Below, in pieces: positions 1 to 6,511 of a stretch of 6,511 nucleotides of DNA (positions within the stretch are counted from its first letter, which is position 1; each line of letters opens with the position of its first letter). The notes below the pieces were generated by a model that did not search any database, had not been told where the DNA came from, and worked only from the letters and a program-made list of their open reading frames with translations. This stretch comes from JBGPLH01 sp041486365 [NCBI: Thermodesulfobacteriota bacterium] (GTDB lineage: Bacteria > JAUYMQ01). Made by a program: the position numbers and the translations under genes. The stretch is taken from positions 1 through 6,511 of the forward strand of contig JBGPLH010000189.1 of NCBI GenBank assembly GCA_041486365.1, given 5' to 3'.

Positions 1-7
1 CTCTTAT

Positions 8-14
8 AAGGAGG
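8..14 (+). promoter_or_regulatory. Shine-Dalgarno site of purH
   Basis: AAGGAGG is a near-perfect anti-16S match ending 5 bases before the ATG at 20. It decides the start: an out-of-frame ATG at 16 lies only one base from the SD and opens a frame with no recognisable protein. The ATG at 20 opens the purH frame. Only 7 bases of window precede the site, so no promoter can be judged. Confidence 0.85.
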
Positions 15-19
15 CATGC

Positions 20-1552
20 ATGCCCATCCGCCTCGCCCTTCTTTCCGTCTCCGACAAGCGCGGATTGGTGGAGTTCGCCCTCGGGCTGGTCGAGCGGGGA
101 GCGACGCTGCTCGCCTCCGGCGGGACGGCGAAGGCGCTCAGGGAGGCGGGGCTCGCCGTCCGGGAGATCTCCGAGCACACGGGCTTCCCCGAGATGCTCG
201 ACGGGCGCGTGAAGACGCTCCACCCGAAGATCCACGGCGGATTGCTGGGGCTGCGCGAGAACGCCGAGCACGTGAAGACCATGGCCGCCCACGGGATCGC
301 GCCGATCGATCTGGTGGCGGTGAACCTCTATCCCTTCGAGAAGACGGTCGCCAAGCCCGACGTCCGGCTCGAGGACGCGATGGAGAACATCGACATCGGC
401 GGGCCCTCGATGCTCCGATCGGCGGCGAAGAACCATCGAAGCGTGACCGTGATCGTCGACCCCGACGACTACGCGCCGGTCCTGGATGAGATGAAGAACC
501 GGGGCGGCGAGGTGAGCGAGGCCACACGCCGGCGGCTCGCGGTGAAGGTCTACGCGCACACCGCCGCCTATGACGCCGCCATCGCGTCCTACCTCGGGCG
601 CGCCTACGGCGAGGAGGGGCTGCCCGCGAATCTCGTGCTCTCGCTCCCGAAGACGATGGATCTGCGCTACGGCGAGAACCCGCACCAGCGCGCCGCTCTC
701 TACGGGGGGTTCCTCGATGTGCTCGAGCCGCTGCACGGCAAGGAGCTCTCCTTCAACAACGTGCTCGACGCCGGCTCGGCGCTCGATCTGATCGCCGAGT
801 TCGAGGAGCCCACGGTCGCGATCATCAAGCACACGAACCCCTGCGGCGTGGGGACCGGCGACTCGCTCATGGACGCCTGGCGCAAGGCCTTCGAGACCGA
901 CACCCAGTCCCCCTTCGGCGGCGTCATCGTCATGAACCGGCCCCTCGACATGGATTCAGCGCGGGCGATGGACGAGCTCTTCACGGAGCTGATCATCGCG
1001 CCGGATTTCGCCGGGGGCGTGCTCGACCTTCTCTTCAAGAAGAAGAATCGCCGTGTCCTCCGTATTCGGGGCGAGCGTCCCGCCCGGGAGCTGGATCTCA
1101 AGCGCGTGGCGAAGGGCCTCCTCGCCCAGGAGCGCGACGCGGGGAGGGAGACCCGGGAAGGCTGGAAGCAGGTGACGCGGCGCGCGCCGACGGAGGAGGA
1201 GGCGCGGGCCCTGCTCTTCGGCTGGAAGGTGGCCAAGCACGTGAAGTCCAACGCGATCGTCTACGCCCGCGCGGACCGCACGCTCGGGATCGGCGCCGGG
1301 CAGATGTCGCGCGTCGACTCGGCCGAGATCGCCGTTTCGAAGTCCGCCAAGAGCGGGCGCTCGCTCAGCGGCGCCGCCGTGGCCAGCGACGCGTTCTTCC
1401 CCTTCCGCGACGGCATCGACGCCGCGGCCAAGGCGGGCGCGCGTTGCGTGATCCAGCCCGGCGGCTCCGTGCGCGACGAGGAGGTGATCGCCGCCGCGGA
1501 CGAGCACGGCATGGCGATGGTCTTCACCGGGCGCCGGCACTTCAAGCACTGA
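20..1552 (+). CDS. purH: Bifunctional AICAR transformylase / IMP cyclohydrolase PurH
   Basis: This enzyme catalyses the last two steps of de novo purine synthesis. It formylates AICAR with 10-formyl-THF to FAICAR, then closes the ring to IMP in the cytoplasm. The protein is 510 residues, normal for the family. The N-terminal MGS-like IMP cyclohydrolase domain (about 1-200) shows SVSDKRG (9-15), the SGGTAK phosphate-binding loop (33-38), [21 protein letters not shown] (54-74), NLYPF (102-106) and [10 protein letters not shown] (122-131). The AICAR transformylase half shows RYGENPHQ (216-223), the catalytic Lys-His pair in KHTNPCG (K270, H271), SNAIVYA (410-416), [12 protein letters not shown] (423-434), ASDAFFPF (455-462) and [13 protein letters not shown] (478-490). 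It ends with the typical RHFKH. No key residue is missing and the gene looks intact. The dehydrogenase gene starts 17 bases downstream, so cotranscription is likely. Confidence 0.98.
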   Translation: MPIRLALLSVSDKRGLVEFALGLVERGATLLASGGTAKALREAGLAVREISEHTGFPEMLDGRVKTLHPKIHGGLLGLRENAEHVKTMAAHGIAPIDLVAVNLYPFEKTVAKPDVRLEDAMENIDIGGPSMLRSAAKNHRSVTVIVDPDDYAPVLDEMKNRGGEVSEATRRRLAVKVYAHTAAYDAAIASYLGRAYGEEGLPANLVLSLPKTMDLRYGENPHQRAALYGGFLDVLEPLHGKELSFNNVLDAGSALDLIAEFEEPTVAIIKHTNPCGVGTGDSLMDAWRKAFETDTQSPFGGVIVMNRPLDMDSARAMDELFTELIIAPDFAGGVLDLLFKKKNRRVLRIRGERPARELDLKRVAKGLLAQERDAGRETREGWKQVTRRAPTEEEARALLFGWKVAKHVKSNAIVYARADRTLGIGAGQMSRVDSAEIAVSKSAKSGRSLSGAAVASDAFFPFRDGIDAAAKAGARCVIQPGGSVRDEEVIAAADEHGMAMVFTGRRHFKH

Positions 1553-1569
1553 GGGAGGAAGACGAGCCG

Positions 1570-2643
1570 ATGCGCGCCGTGACCTACAATGGCCGCCGCG
1601 ACGTCCGCGTGGAAGAGGTGCCGGACCCGAAGATCGAGGCGCCGGAGGACGCGATCCTCCGGGTCACGACCTCGGGCATTTGCGCCGCCGACGTCGAGCT
1701 GTACTACCGCCAGGGACTCGACTTCATCCATCTCGGAACCGTGCTCGGCCACGAGTACGTCGGCGTCGTCGAGGATGTCGGGCGAAACGTGAAGCGCATC
1801 CGCAAGGGGGACCGCGTGATCGGCTCCCCCTATCCCGCCTGCGGCGCATGCCCCGAGTGCCGCGAGAAACTCACCAGCCACTGCCGTACGACCGGACGCG
1901 CCGCCCTCGGCTCCACGCTCTCGGGTGCCCACGCCGAGCTCATGCGCGTCCCCTACGCCGACCAGACGCTGGAGCGCGTCCCCTCGGATCTCACCGACGA
2001 GCAGGTCATCTGCGTGGGCGACGCGTTCTCGACGGCCCTGCACCACGCGTCCGTCGGAGGCGATCCCACCGGCAAGCCCGCCGCCGTGCTGGGGCTCGGC
2101 CTTGCCGGGCTCATGGCCGTGCTCGCGCTTCGCACGCTCGGCGCCCATCCCGTCATCGCCGTGGACGTGATCCCGGAGCGGCTGGAGCGCGCGCGGCGGC
2201 TGGGCGCGGAGCCGCTCCAGGCCGGGACGGAGCGGGTGGGGCGCGTCATGCGCGAGGGGACGGAGGGACGTGGTGTGGCGCTCCTGCTCGACACGGCGGC
2301 GGACATGGAGGCGATCTCGCTCGGGCTCGGCGGACTGCGGGCCGGAGGGGCGCTGGTGCTCGGCGGGACCTACACGGAGGACCGCATGCCGCTGCCCTCG
2401 GCCGCCACCTGGAAGAGCCTCCGGATCTTCACGGGGGTCGCCTCCACGCGCGAATGGAACAGGCTCGCGCTCCAGTGGATCGCCGCGGGCAAGATCGATC
2501 TCGCCCCCTTCGTGACCGACACGTTGCCGCTCTCGGACGCGCCGGGCGGGTTCCTCCGGCTGGATCGGTCGCCGCTCCACGGCTTCACGGACAATTACAA
2601 TCCCGTGGCCGAGTCCTGTCTCAAGGTGGTGCTCAAGCCCTGA
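1570..2643 (+). CDS. Zinc-dependent medium-chain dehydrogenase (alcohol/threonine/polyol dehydrogenase-like), substrate unknown
   Basis: A 357-residue member of the MDR zinc dehydrogenase superfamily, predicted to be cytoplasmic. The GroES-like domain carries the probable catalytic-zinc ligands C38 (GIC), H61-E62 (GHEYVG) and D151 ([11 protein letters not shown]). A structural-zinc lobe has four cysteines, C91, C94, C97 and C105 (C-x2-C-x2-C-x7-C). The Rossmann fold shows GLGLAG (175-180) and an acidic D199 at the end of the second strand, which suggests NAD rather than NADP. The C-terminus, LKVVLKP, is typical. Oddly, the positions that normally hold Ser/Thr and His just after the catalytic Cys (numbered 40 and 43 here) are Ala and Glu, so the usual alcohol proton relay appears absent. 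The start is ATG 1570, because the protein aligns from [13 protein letters not shown] at 1554-1558 lies 11 bases upstream, slightly far. Family membership is secure, but substrate and any purine role are unknown. Confidence 0.92.
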   Translation: MRAVTYNGRRDVRVEEVPDPKIEAPEDAILRVTTSGICAADVELYYRQGLDFIHLGTVLGHEYVGVVEDVGRNVKRIRKGDRVIGSPYPACGACPECREKLTSHCRTTGRAALGSTLSGAHAELMRVPYADQTLERVPSDLTDEQVICVGDAFSTALHHASVGGDPTGKPAAVLGLGLAGLMAVLALRTLGAHPVIAVDVIPERLERARRLGAEPLQAGTERVGRVMREGTEGRGVALLLDTAADMEAISLGLGGLRAGGALVLGGTYTEDRMPLPSAATWKSLRIFTGVASTREWNRLALQWIAAGKIDLAPFVTDTLPLSDAPGGFLRLDRSPLHGFTDNYNPVAESCLKVVLKP

Positions 2644-2647
2644 CGCG

Positions 2648-2664
2648 CCCGCGCGCGCGGCGGG
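2648..2664 (+). repeat. GC-rich inverted repeat just upstream of purD, overlapping its ribosome-binding site
   Basis: The 30-base gap between the dehydrogenase and purD contains CCCGC (2648-2652) and GCGGG (2660-2664), which can pair around a 7-base loop. A 12-base perfect palindrome spans 2649-2660. The 3' arm covers the first two bases of the purD SD (2663-2667), so the hairpin could dampen initiation. In a genome this GC-rich, such pairing may be incidental. There is no T-run, so it is not an intrinsic terminator. Confidence 0.35.
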
Positions 2665-2667
2665 AGG
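2663..2667 (+). promoter_or_regulatory. Shine-Dalgarno site of purD supporting a TTG start
   Basis: GGAGG lies 6 bases before TTG at 2674. The encoded protein aligns with PurD from its very first residues ([14 protein letters not shown]), so the TTG is well supported as the true start. Confidence 0.8.
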
Positions 2668-2673
2668 GTTCGC

Positions 2674-3948
2674 TTGAAAATCCTCATCGTGGGAGGCGGG
2701 GGCCGGGAGCACGCCCTTGCCTGGAAGATCGCGCAGTCGCCCCTCGTGAAGAAGATCTGGGCCGCGCCCGGGAACGCCGGGATCGCGGATCAGGCCGAGT
2801 GCCTGGCCCTGGCGGCGGAGGACGTCGACGGGATCGTCGCGTTCGCCAAGCGCGAGCGGCCGGACCTCACCGTCGTCGGCCCGGAGGCGCCTCTCATCGC
2901 CGGGATGGCCGACGCCCTCGCGGTGGAGGGGTTCCCCGTGTTCGGTCCGGGCGCGCGCGCGGCGCGGCTCGAGGGCAGCAAGGTCTTCGCCAAGCGCATC
3001 ATGAAGGACCACGGGATCCCCACGGCCGCCTTCGAGGTTTTCAGCGACGCGGAGAGCGCGCTGGCCCATCTCCGCGCGCGCGCGGCGCCCATCGTCGTGA
3101 AGGCCGAGGGGATCGCGGCGGGGAAGGGCGTGTTCGTCGCGGAGACGATCGAGGAAGCGGAGCGCGCGGTGCGCCGGATCATGATCGACCGGGCCTTCGG
3201 GGAGGCCGGCGCGCGCGTCGTGATCGAGGAATTCCTCGACGGCGAGGAGGCGAGCTTCCTCGCCGTGACGGACGGGAAGCGGATCCTGCCGCTCGCGTCG
3301 AGCCAGGACCACAAGCGGCTGCTCGACGGCGACCGCGGCCCGAACACGGGCGGCATGGGCGCCTACTCGCCGGCGCCCGTGGTGACGCCGGAGATGGAAC
3401 GGAAGATCATGGACCAGGTCGTGCGAAAGACCGTCGAGGCGCTCGCCGCCGAGGGCATCGCGTACCGGGGCGTTCTCTACGCGGGGATCATGATCTGCGA
3501 CGGCGAGCCGAAGGTGCTCGAGTTCAACGCGCGCTTCGGCGATCCGGAAACGCAGCCGCTCTGCAAGCGCATGGCGGGCGACATCGTTCCCGTGCTCGCC
3601 GCCGTCGCCGCGGGCGATCTCGGGGACGCGCGCTTCGCCTGGGATCCGCGCCCGGCCGTCTGCGTGGTCATGGCCGCGGAGGGATACCCGGGCACGCCGG
3701 TGCGGGGCCCGGTCATCGAGGGGCTCGCGGAAGCGGCCCGCGTTCCCGATGTCGCGGTGTTCCACGCGGGCACGAAGCGGTCGAACGGTCGCATCGTGGT
3801 CTGGGGCGGGCGCGTGCTCGGCGTCACCGCGAGCGGGGACGATCTGGCCGAGGCCCAGGGGAGGGCCTACGAGGCGGTCGGGAAGATCCACTGGGAAGGG
3901 GCGCAGGTCCGCCGCGACATCGCCCACCGCGCGTTGCGCCGCGGATAG
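2674..3948 (+). CDS. purD: Phosphoribosylamine-glycine ligase (GAR synthetase) PurD
   Basis: Catalyses step 2 of de novo purine synthesis: ATP-dependent joining of glycine to 5-phosphoribosylamine to give GAR. At 424 residues it has the normal length of a monofunctional bacterial PurD. The N domain begins [17 protein letters not shown] (2-18), followed by VGPEAPL (68-74) and LEGSKVFAK (99-107). The ATP-grasp region shows [14 protein letters not shown] (141-154), [11 protein letters not shown] (185-195), SSQDHKR (209-215), [14 protein letters not shown] (220-233), GVLYAGIM (266-273) and the metal/ATP-binding [13 protein letters not shown] (282-294). The C-terminal lobe is present, with VFHAGT (362-367), GGRVLGV (378-384) and a terminal R-x-DI-x-HRAL. 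E145 replaces the commoner Asp in KADG, a conservative change. The start is TTG with a good SD. The gene follows the dehydrogenase by 30 bases and precedes purE by 48. I see no truncation or frameshift. Confidence 0.97.
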   Translation: MKILIVGGGGREHALAWKIAQSPLVKKIWAAPGNAGIADQAECLALAAEDVDGIVAFAKRERPDLTVVGPEAPLIAGMADALAVEGFPVFGPGARAARLEGSKVFAKRIMKDHGIPTAAFEVFSDAESALAHLRARAAPIVVKAEGIAAGKGVFVAETIEEAERAVRRIMIDRAFGEAGARVVIEEFLDGEEASFLAVTDGKRILPLASSQDHKRLLDGDRGPNTGGMGAYSPAPVVTPEMERKIMDQVVRKTVEALAAEGIAYRGVLYAGIMICDGEPKVLEFNARFGDPETQPLCKRMAGDIVPVLAAVAAGDLGDARFAWDPRPAVCVVMAAEGYPGTPVRGPVIEGLAEAARVPDVAVFHAGTKRSNGRIVVWGGRVLGVTASGDDLAEAQGRAYEAVGKIHWEGAQVRRDIAHRALRRG

Positions 3949-3971
3949 GCCCGTGGTATCTGACGGGCTTT
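3947..3971 (+). terminator. Weak hairpin between purD and purE (possible attenuator or processing site)
   Basis: Directly after the purD stop, GCCCGT (3949-3954) and ACGGGC (3963-3968) form a perfect 6-bp stem around an 8-base loop. It extends by a G-T wobble and an A-T pair (3947-3948 with 3969-3970). Only three T residues follow the perfect stem before CC, which is too few for a strong Rho-independent terminator. The 3' arm can instead pair with GCCC at 3974-3977, giving a competing hairpin. This is the only hairpin of this kind noticed between genes, and it sits in the longest intergenic gap (48 bases). Confidence 0.35.
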
Positions 3972-3985
3972 CCGCCCTTGCCCCG

Positions 3986-3991
3986 AGGAGG
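3986..3991 (+). promoter_or_regulatory. Shine-Dalgarno site of purE supporting a GTG start
   Basis: AGGAGG ends 5 bases before GTG at 3997, ideal spacing. It supports the GTG as the purE start even though this gives the protein a short basic leader of about ten residues before the conserved core. Confidence 0.8.
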
Positions 3992-3996
3992 ATTCC

Positions 3997-4527
3997 GTGA
4001 AGAAGCTCGCGCAGAGGGCACAGTCTCGGGTGCTGATCGTCGTGGGGAGCGAAAGCGATCTCCCCGCGATGGCGGAAGCGGCTAAGGTTCTCGAGACGTT
4101 CGAGATCCCCCACGAGGTGCACGTGTCGAGCGCCCACCGGGCGCCGGAGAAGACCCGCGCGCTCGCCAGGCGCGTCGAGGAGGAGGGGATCGGGGTGGTG
4201 ATCGCCGGCGCGGGGCGCGCGGCGCACCTCGCCGGCGTGCTGGCCGCGGAGGTCACGGCGCCGGTGATCGGCGTGCCGCTCGACTCGGGCCTGCTCCAGG
4301 GGCTCGATGCGCTGCTCTCGACGGTGATGATGCCCCCGGGCGTCCCCGTGGCGACGATGGCGGTGGGGACGGGGGGCGCGCGCAACGCGGGCGTGCTCGC
4401 GGTGCAGATCCTCGCGGTGAACGATCCGCTGCTGCGAAAGAAAGTCGCCGGCTACAAGGCGGCCATGGCCGAGGCGGTGGAGACGAAGGACCGCGCGCTC
4501 CAATCGGGCCGCGCCCGCGGGCGATGA
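3997..4527 (+). CDS. purE: N5-carboxyaminoimidazole ribonucleotide mutase, class I-type PurE
   Basis: PurE makes CAIR in the middle of the purine pathway. Class I enzymes rearrange the N5-CAIR formed by PurK; class II enzymes carboxylate AIR directly. The protein is 176 residues, slightly longer than the usual 160-170 because of a short basic leader before [14 protein letters not shown] (12-25). The substrate-binding GSESD, the catalytic-His motif SAHRAP (H47) and [11 protein letters not shown] (70-80) are all seen. SAHR and AAHL indicate class I rather than the SAHKTA/GRSNALS pattern of class II. Compared with the usual motifs, R74 replaces Gly, A79 replaces the Pro after AAHL, and M111 replaces the Gln of the VQMP block. 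The start is GTG with a strong SD. The stop overlaps the next gene's ATG. No purK is adjacent on either side, so the N5-CAIR supplier must be elsewhere or absent. Confidence 0.95.
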   Translation: MKKLAQRAQSRVLIVVGSESDLPAMAEAAKVLETFEIPHEVHVSSAHRAPEKTRALARRVEEEGIGVVIAGAGRAAHLAGVLAAEVTAPVIGVPLDSGLLQGLDALLSTVMMPPGVPVATMAVGTGGARNAGVLAVQILAVNDPLLRKKVAGYKAAMAEAVETKDRALQSGRARGR

Positions 4528-5171
4528 ACCCACCGGAGATCCTGGAGGCGCGCCAGGTCCGTACTCGGCCCGGGTCGACCGCCATCGCCCGCGCGGCCGA
4601 CGTCCTCCGGCGTCGCGGCCTGATCCTGTACCCGACGGAGACCTTCTACGGGATCGGCGCCGACGCCTTCTCCTCTGACGCGGTCGCGCGGATCCTTGCG
4701 CTCAAGGGACGGCCCGCGGACAACCCGATCCCGCTCATCCTGCCCGGCCCGGAAGCCCTCTTCCGGGTCGCGCGCGCGATCCCTCCGGCCGCCCGCGTCC
4801 TCGCCGCCCGTTTCTGGCCGGGCCCGCTCACGCTGGTGGTTCAGGCGGCGGAGGATCTCCCCGCCGCGATCACGGCGGGGACCGGGAAGGTGGGCGTGCG
4901 CGTTTCGAGCCACCCCATCGCCCAGGGCGTGGCGGTTTCCTTCGGCGGTCCCATCACCGCGACGAGCGCGAACCCCAGCGGCGCGCCTCCCGCGCGATCG
5001 ATCGCCGCCCTCGATCCGTCGTTGGCCGCCGGCGTCGATCTCGTGATCGACGGCGGCGAGACGCCGGGCGGGCTCCCCTCGACCGTGCTCGACCTGACCT
5101 GCGACCCGCCGCGCGTGCTGCGCGAGGGGCCCGTCTCCGAACCGGAGATCCGCGCCGCGCTTCGCGGCTGA
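4524..5171 (+). CDS. tsaC: L-threonylcarbamoyladenylate synthase (TsaC/Sua5/YrdC family)
   Basis: Forms threonylcarbamoyl-AMP from threonine, bicarbonate and ATP. This is the first step of the t6A modification at position 37 of ANN-decoding tRNAs; the TsaD complex then transfers the group. At 215 residues it is a single YrdC domain without the C-terminal Sua5 domain found in proteins of about 340 residues. Visible motifs are [10 protein letters not shown] (36-45), KGRP (61-64, the KxR element), NPIPLIL (67-73), WPGPLT (98-103), GVRVSSHP (124-131), TSANPSG (147-153, the SxN element), [15 protein letters not shown] (177-191) and LREG (199-202). The ATG overlaps the purE stop as ATGA and has no SD; a 10-base GC palindrome sits there instead. 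Translational coupling to purE is therefore likely. No other Met lies in the frame, and the conserved core begins near residue 17, so the start is reasonable. Confidence 0.94.
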   Translation: MNPPEILEARQVRTRPGSTAIARAADVLRRRGLILYPTETFYGIGADAFSSDAVARILALKGRPADNPIPLILPGPEALFRVARAIPPAARVLAARFWPGPLTLVVQAAEDLPAAITAGTGKVGVRVSSHPIAQGVAVSFGGPITATSANPSGAPPARSIAALDPSLAAGVDLVIDGGETPGGLPSTVLDLTCDPPRVLREGPVSEPEIRAALRG

Positions 5172-5194
5172 TCGCAACACCCGAAAGACGCCCG

Positions 5195-6508
5195 ATGGCC
5201 TTCGTCGCCCCTTTCCGCGCGCTCCGCTACGACCCGGCGAAGGTCCCCGACCTGGGCGCCGTGGTGGCGCCTCCCTACGACGTCATCTCGCCCGAGCAGC
5301 GCGAGGCCCTCCTCGCCCGACACCCGCACAATTGCGTGCGCCTGATCCTGCAGACGGGAGAGGATCGATATGATCGCGCGTCCCGCTGCTTCGCCGGTTG
5401 GCGCGAGGCCGGGGTTCTCGTGCGCGATGACCGGCCGGCGTTCTATCTCGTGGAGGATCGCTACCACGTGCGCGACGCCACGGGTCACGGCGTCGAACGC
5501 CGGCGACGCGGGTTGCTCGCGGTGGTGCGGATCGAGGCGCCCGAGGCCCGGGTGATCCTCCCGCACGAGCGCACGCTGGCCCGTCCCCGGGACGATCGCT
5601 TCCGGCTCATGTCGGCCGTGAACGCGCAGCTCTCGCCCGTCTTCCTCCTCGCGCCCGACAAGGACGGATCGCTCGCGTCGCTCCTGGATCATGCATCGGC
5701 CGGCGAGACGCTCGCCACCTTCGCCGAGGGCGGGGTGGCGTCCCACCGCCTCGCGCGCGTGGAGGCCCCCGCCCTCGGCGCGCGAATTCGCGACGCGCTG
5801 GCCGAGCGGCCGCTCCTCATCGCGGACGGCCATCACCGCTACGAGACCGCGCGACACTACCGGGACCGGAGGCGGGAGGATCTGGGGGGACGGGCGACCG
5901 GACGGGAGCCCTGGGAATTCGTGATGGCGCTCGTGGCATCGATGGACGATCCGGGAACGACGGTGCTCGGGTACCACCGGGTGGTGCGCGAGACGAACCT
6001 CGGCCCGGATGCGCTGCGGGCGCGCCTCTCGCGGGCATTCCGGCTCGAGCGCGTCGCGCGGCGGGGCGATGAGGAGCGGATCGTGCGGCTCCTCACGGCG
6101 ATGACGGAGGCGGACGCGCGGGGGGAGAACGCCTTCGGAGTGGCGATGCGGGGGGACGACGATCTGATCCTAGCGCGCCGTCCGCGTGATCTCGCGGCGC
6201 CGCCGCTGGCGCGGCTGGACGTGTCCGTCCTCCACCAGGCGGTCTTCGAGGCGGCGCTCGGAATGACGGAGGAGGACTTCACGGAGCAGCGACGGATCGA
6301 CTACACGCCCGACCCCGAGGCCGCGCTCGCGAAGGTCTTCTCCGGCAGCCACGCGGCGGCCTTCCTGCTCAACCCCACGCCGGCATCCGCCGTGCTGGCC
6401 ATCGCCTCCGCCGGCCAGGTCATGCCCCAGAAGTCGACCTACTTCTACCCGAAGCTCCACACCGGGCTCACCTTCCACCCGATGGATCCGGACGACCGGA
6501 TCGACTGA
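5195..6508 (+). CDS. DUF1015 (COG4198) family protein, function unestablished
   Basis: A complete 437-residue member of the DUF1015 family, recognised by its hallmark blocks. These are PFRALRYDP (6-14), APPYDVIS (25-32), ILPHERT (121-127), ADGHHRYETA (210-219) and a C-terminal MPQKSTYFYPKL (410-421) followed by TGL (423-425). No signal peptide or membrane segment is apparent, so it is probably cytoplasmic. The family is widespread in bacteria and, as I recall, often encoded near serine-biosynthesis genes (serA/serC), which are not in this window. The central DGHHR resembles the active-site signature of ParB/sulfiredoxin-like and free-serine-kinase proteins, but that link is inference. ATG 5195 follows the tsaC stop by 23 bases and has only a weak purine-rich SD (GAAAGA region). 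The start matches the family's N-terminus. The stop is 3 bases before the window end, so downstream context is unseen. Confidence 0.9.
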   Translation: MAFVAPFRALRYDPAKVPDLGAVVAPPYDVISPEQREALLARHPHNCVRLILQTGEDRYDRASRCFAGWREAGVLVRDDRPAFYLVEDRYHVRDATGHGVERRRRGLLAVVRIEAPEARVILPHERTLARPRDDRFRLMSAVNAQLSPVFLLAPDKDGSLASLLDHASAGETLATFAEGGVASHRLARVEAPALGARIRDALAERPLLIADGHHRYETARHYRDRRREDLGGRATGREPWEFVMALVASMDDPGTTVLGYHRVVRETNLGPDALRARLSRAFRLERVARRGDEERIVRLLTAMTEADARGENAFGVAMRGDDDLILARRPRDLAAPPLARLDVSVLHQAVFEAALGMTEEDFTEQRRIDYTPDPEAALAKVFSGSHAAAFLLNPTPASAVLAIASAGQVMPQKSTYFYPKLHTGLTFHPMDPDDRID

Positions 6509-6511
6509 GGC

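Noticed and set aside
16-489. An ATG at 16 giving a 157-residue frame, within a GCATGCATGC palindrome
   Set aside because: The frame is Arg-rich without motifs and its ATG is only one base from the SD. The overlapping ATG at 20 gives an intact PurH. The palindrome is a by-product of the two adjacent ATGs.
1444-1569. An upstream GTG extension of the dehydrogenase by 42 residues into purH
   Set aside because: The extension lies inside the conserved PurH C-terminus and encodes Arg-rich sequence unlike the family. The dehydrogenase aligns from ATG 1570.
1680-4085. An 801-residue open frame on the + strand
   Set aside because: It is out of frame with the dehydrogenase and purD, is dominated by Arg/Gly/Ala and has no recognisable domain. 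It is a composition artefact.
1261-4533. A 1090-residue open frame on the - strand
   Set aside because: It runs antisense across purH, the dehydrogenase, purD and purE, all of which are confidently recognised. Its translation is low-complexity Arg/His/Ala/Gly-rich with no family motif. Stop-free antisense frames are expected with strong G/C third-position bias.
1-6511. tRNA or rRNA genes, CRISPR arrays, insertion sequences, phage or toxin-antitoxin genes, riboswitches
   Set aside because: The sequence is almost entirely filled by six conserved protein genes. Gaps are at most 48 bases, and I saw no direct-repeat array, transposase motif or structured RNA.

Overview
The window is a compact, GC-rich (roughly 70% by eye) bacterial segment with six complete genes, all on the + strand. 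Almost every base is coding, and the longest gap is about 48 bases. The strong third-position G/C bias, Shine-Dalgarno (SD) sites and GTG/TTG starts point to a high-GC bacterium. A deltaproteobacterium-like or Eisenbacteria-like lineage would fit the gene content, but the sequence alone does not settle the taxon.

Layout: purH (20-1552), a zinc-dependent medium-chain dehydrogenase (1570-2643), purD (2674-3948, TTG start), purE (3997-4527, GTG start), a TsaC/Sua5-type threonylcarbamoyl-AMP synthase (4524-5171, overlapping purE by 4 bases) and a DUF1015-family protein (5195-6508). Gaps are 17, 30, 48, -4 and 23 bases, so one transcription unit is likely. No strong internal promoter or terminator is visible. 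The only candidate is a weak hairpin between purD and purE. The upstream promoter and the continuation downstream lie outside the window.

Functionally, PurD (step 2), PurE (the AIR to CAIR conversion) and PurH (the last two steps to IMP) form a partial de novo purine cluster. TsaC makes the threonylcarbamoyl-AMP used for the t6A modification of tRNA. The dehydrogenase and the DUF1015 protein have no established link to purines.

Most of the window is ordinary housekeeping sequence, and I see no clear evidence of a wholly new system. The points most worth a second look are the dehydrogenase between purH and purD, which lacks the usual proton-relay residues; the class I-like PurE with no purK beside it and substitutions in conserved blocks; and the DUF1015 protein, whose DGHHR motif resembles ParB/serine-kinase-like active sites.
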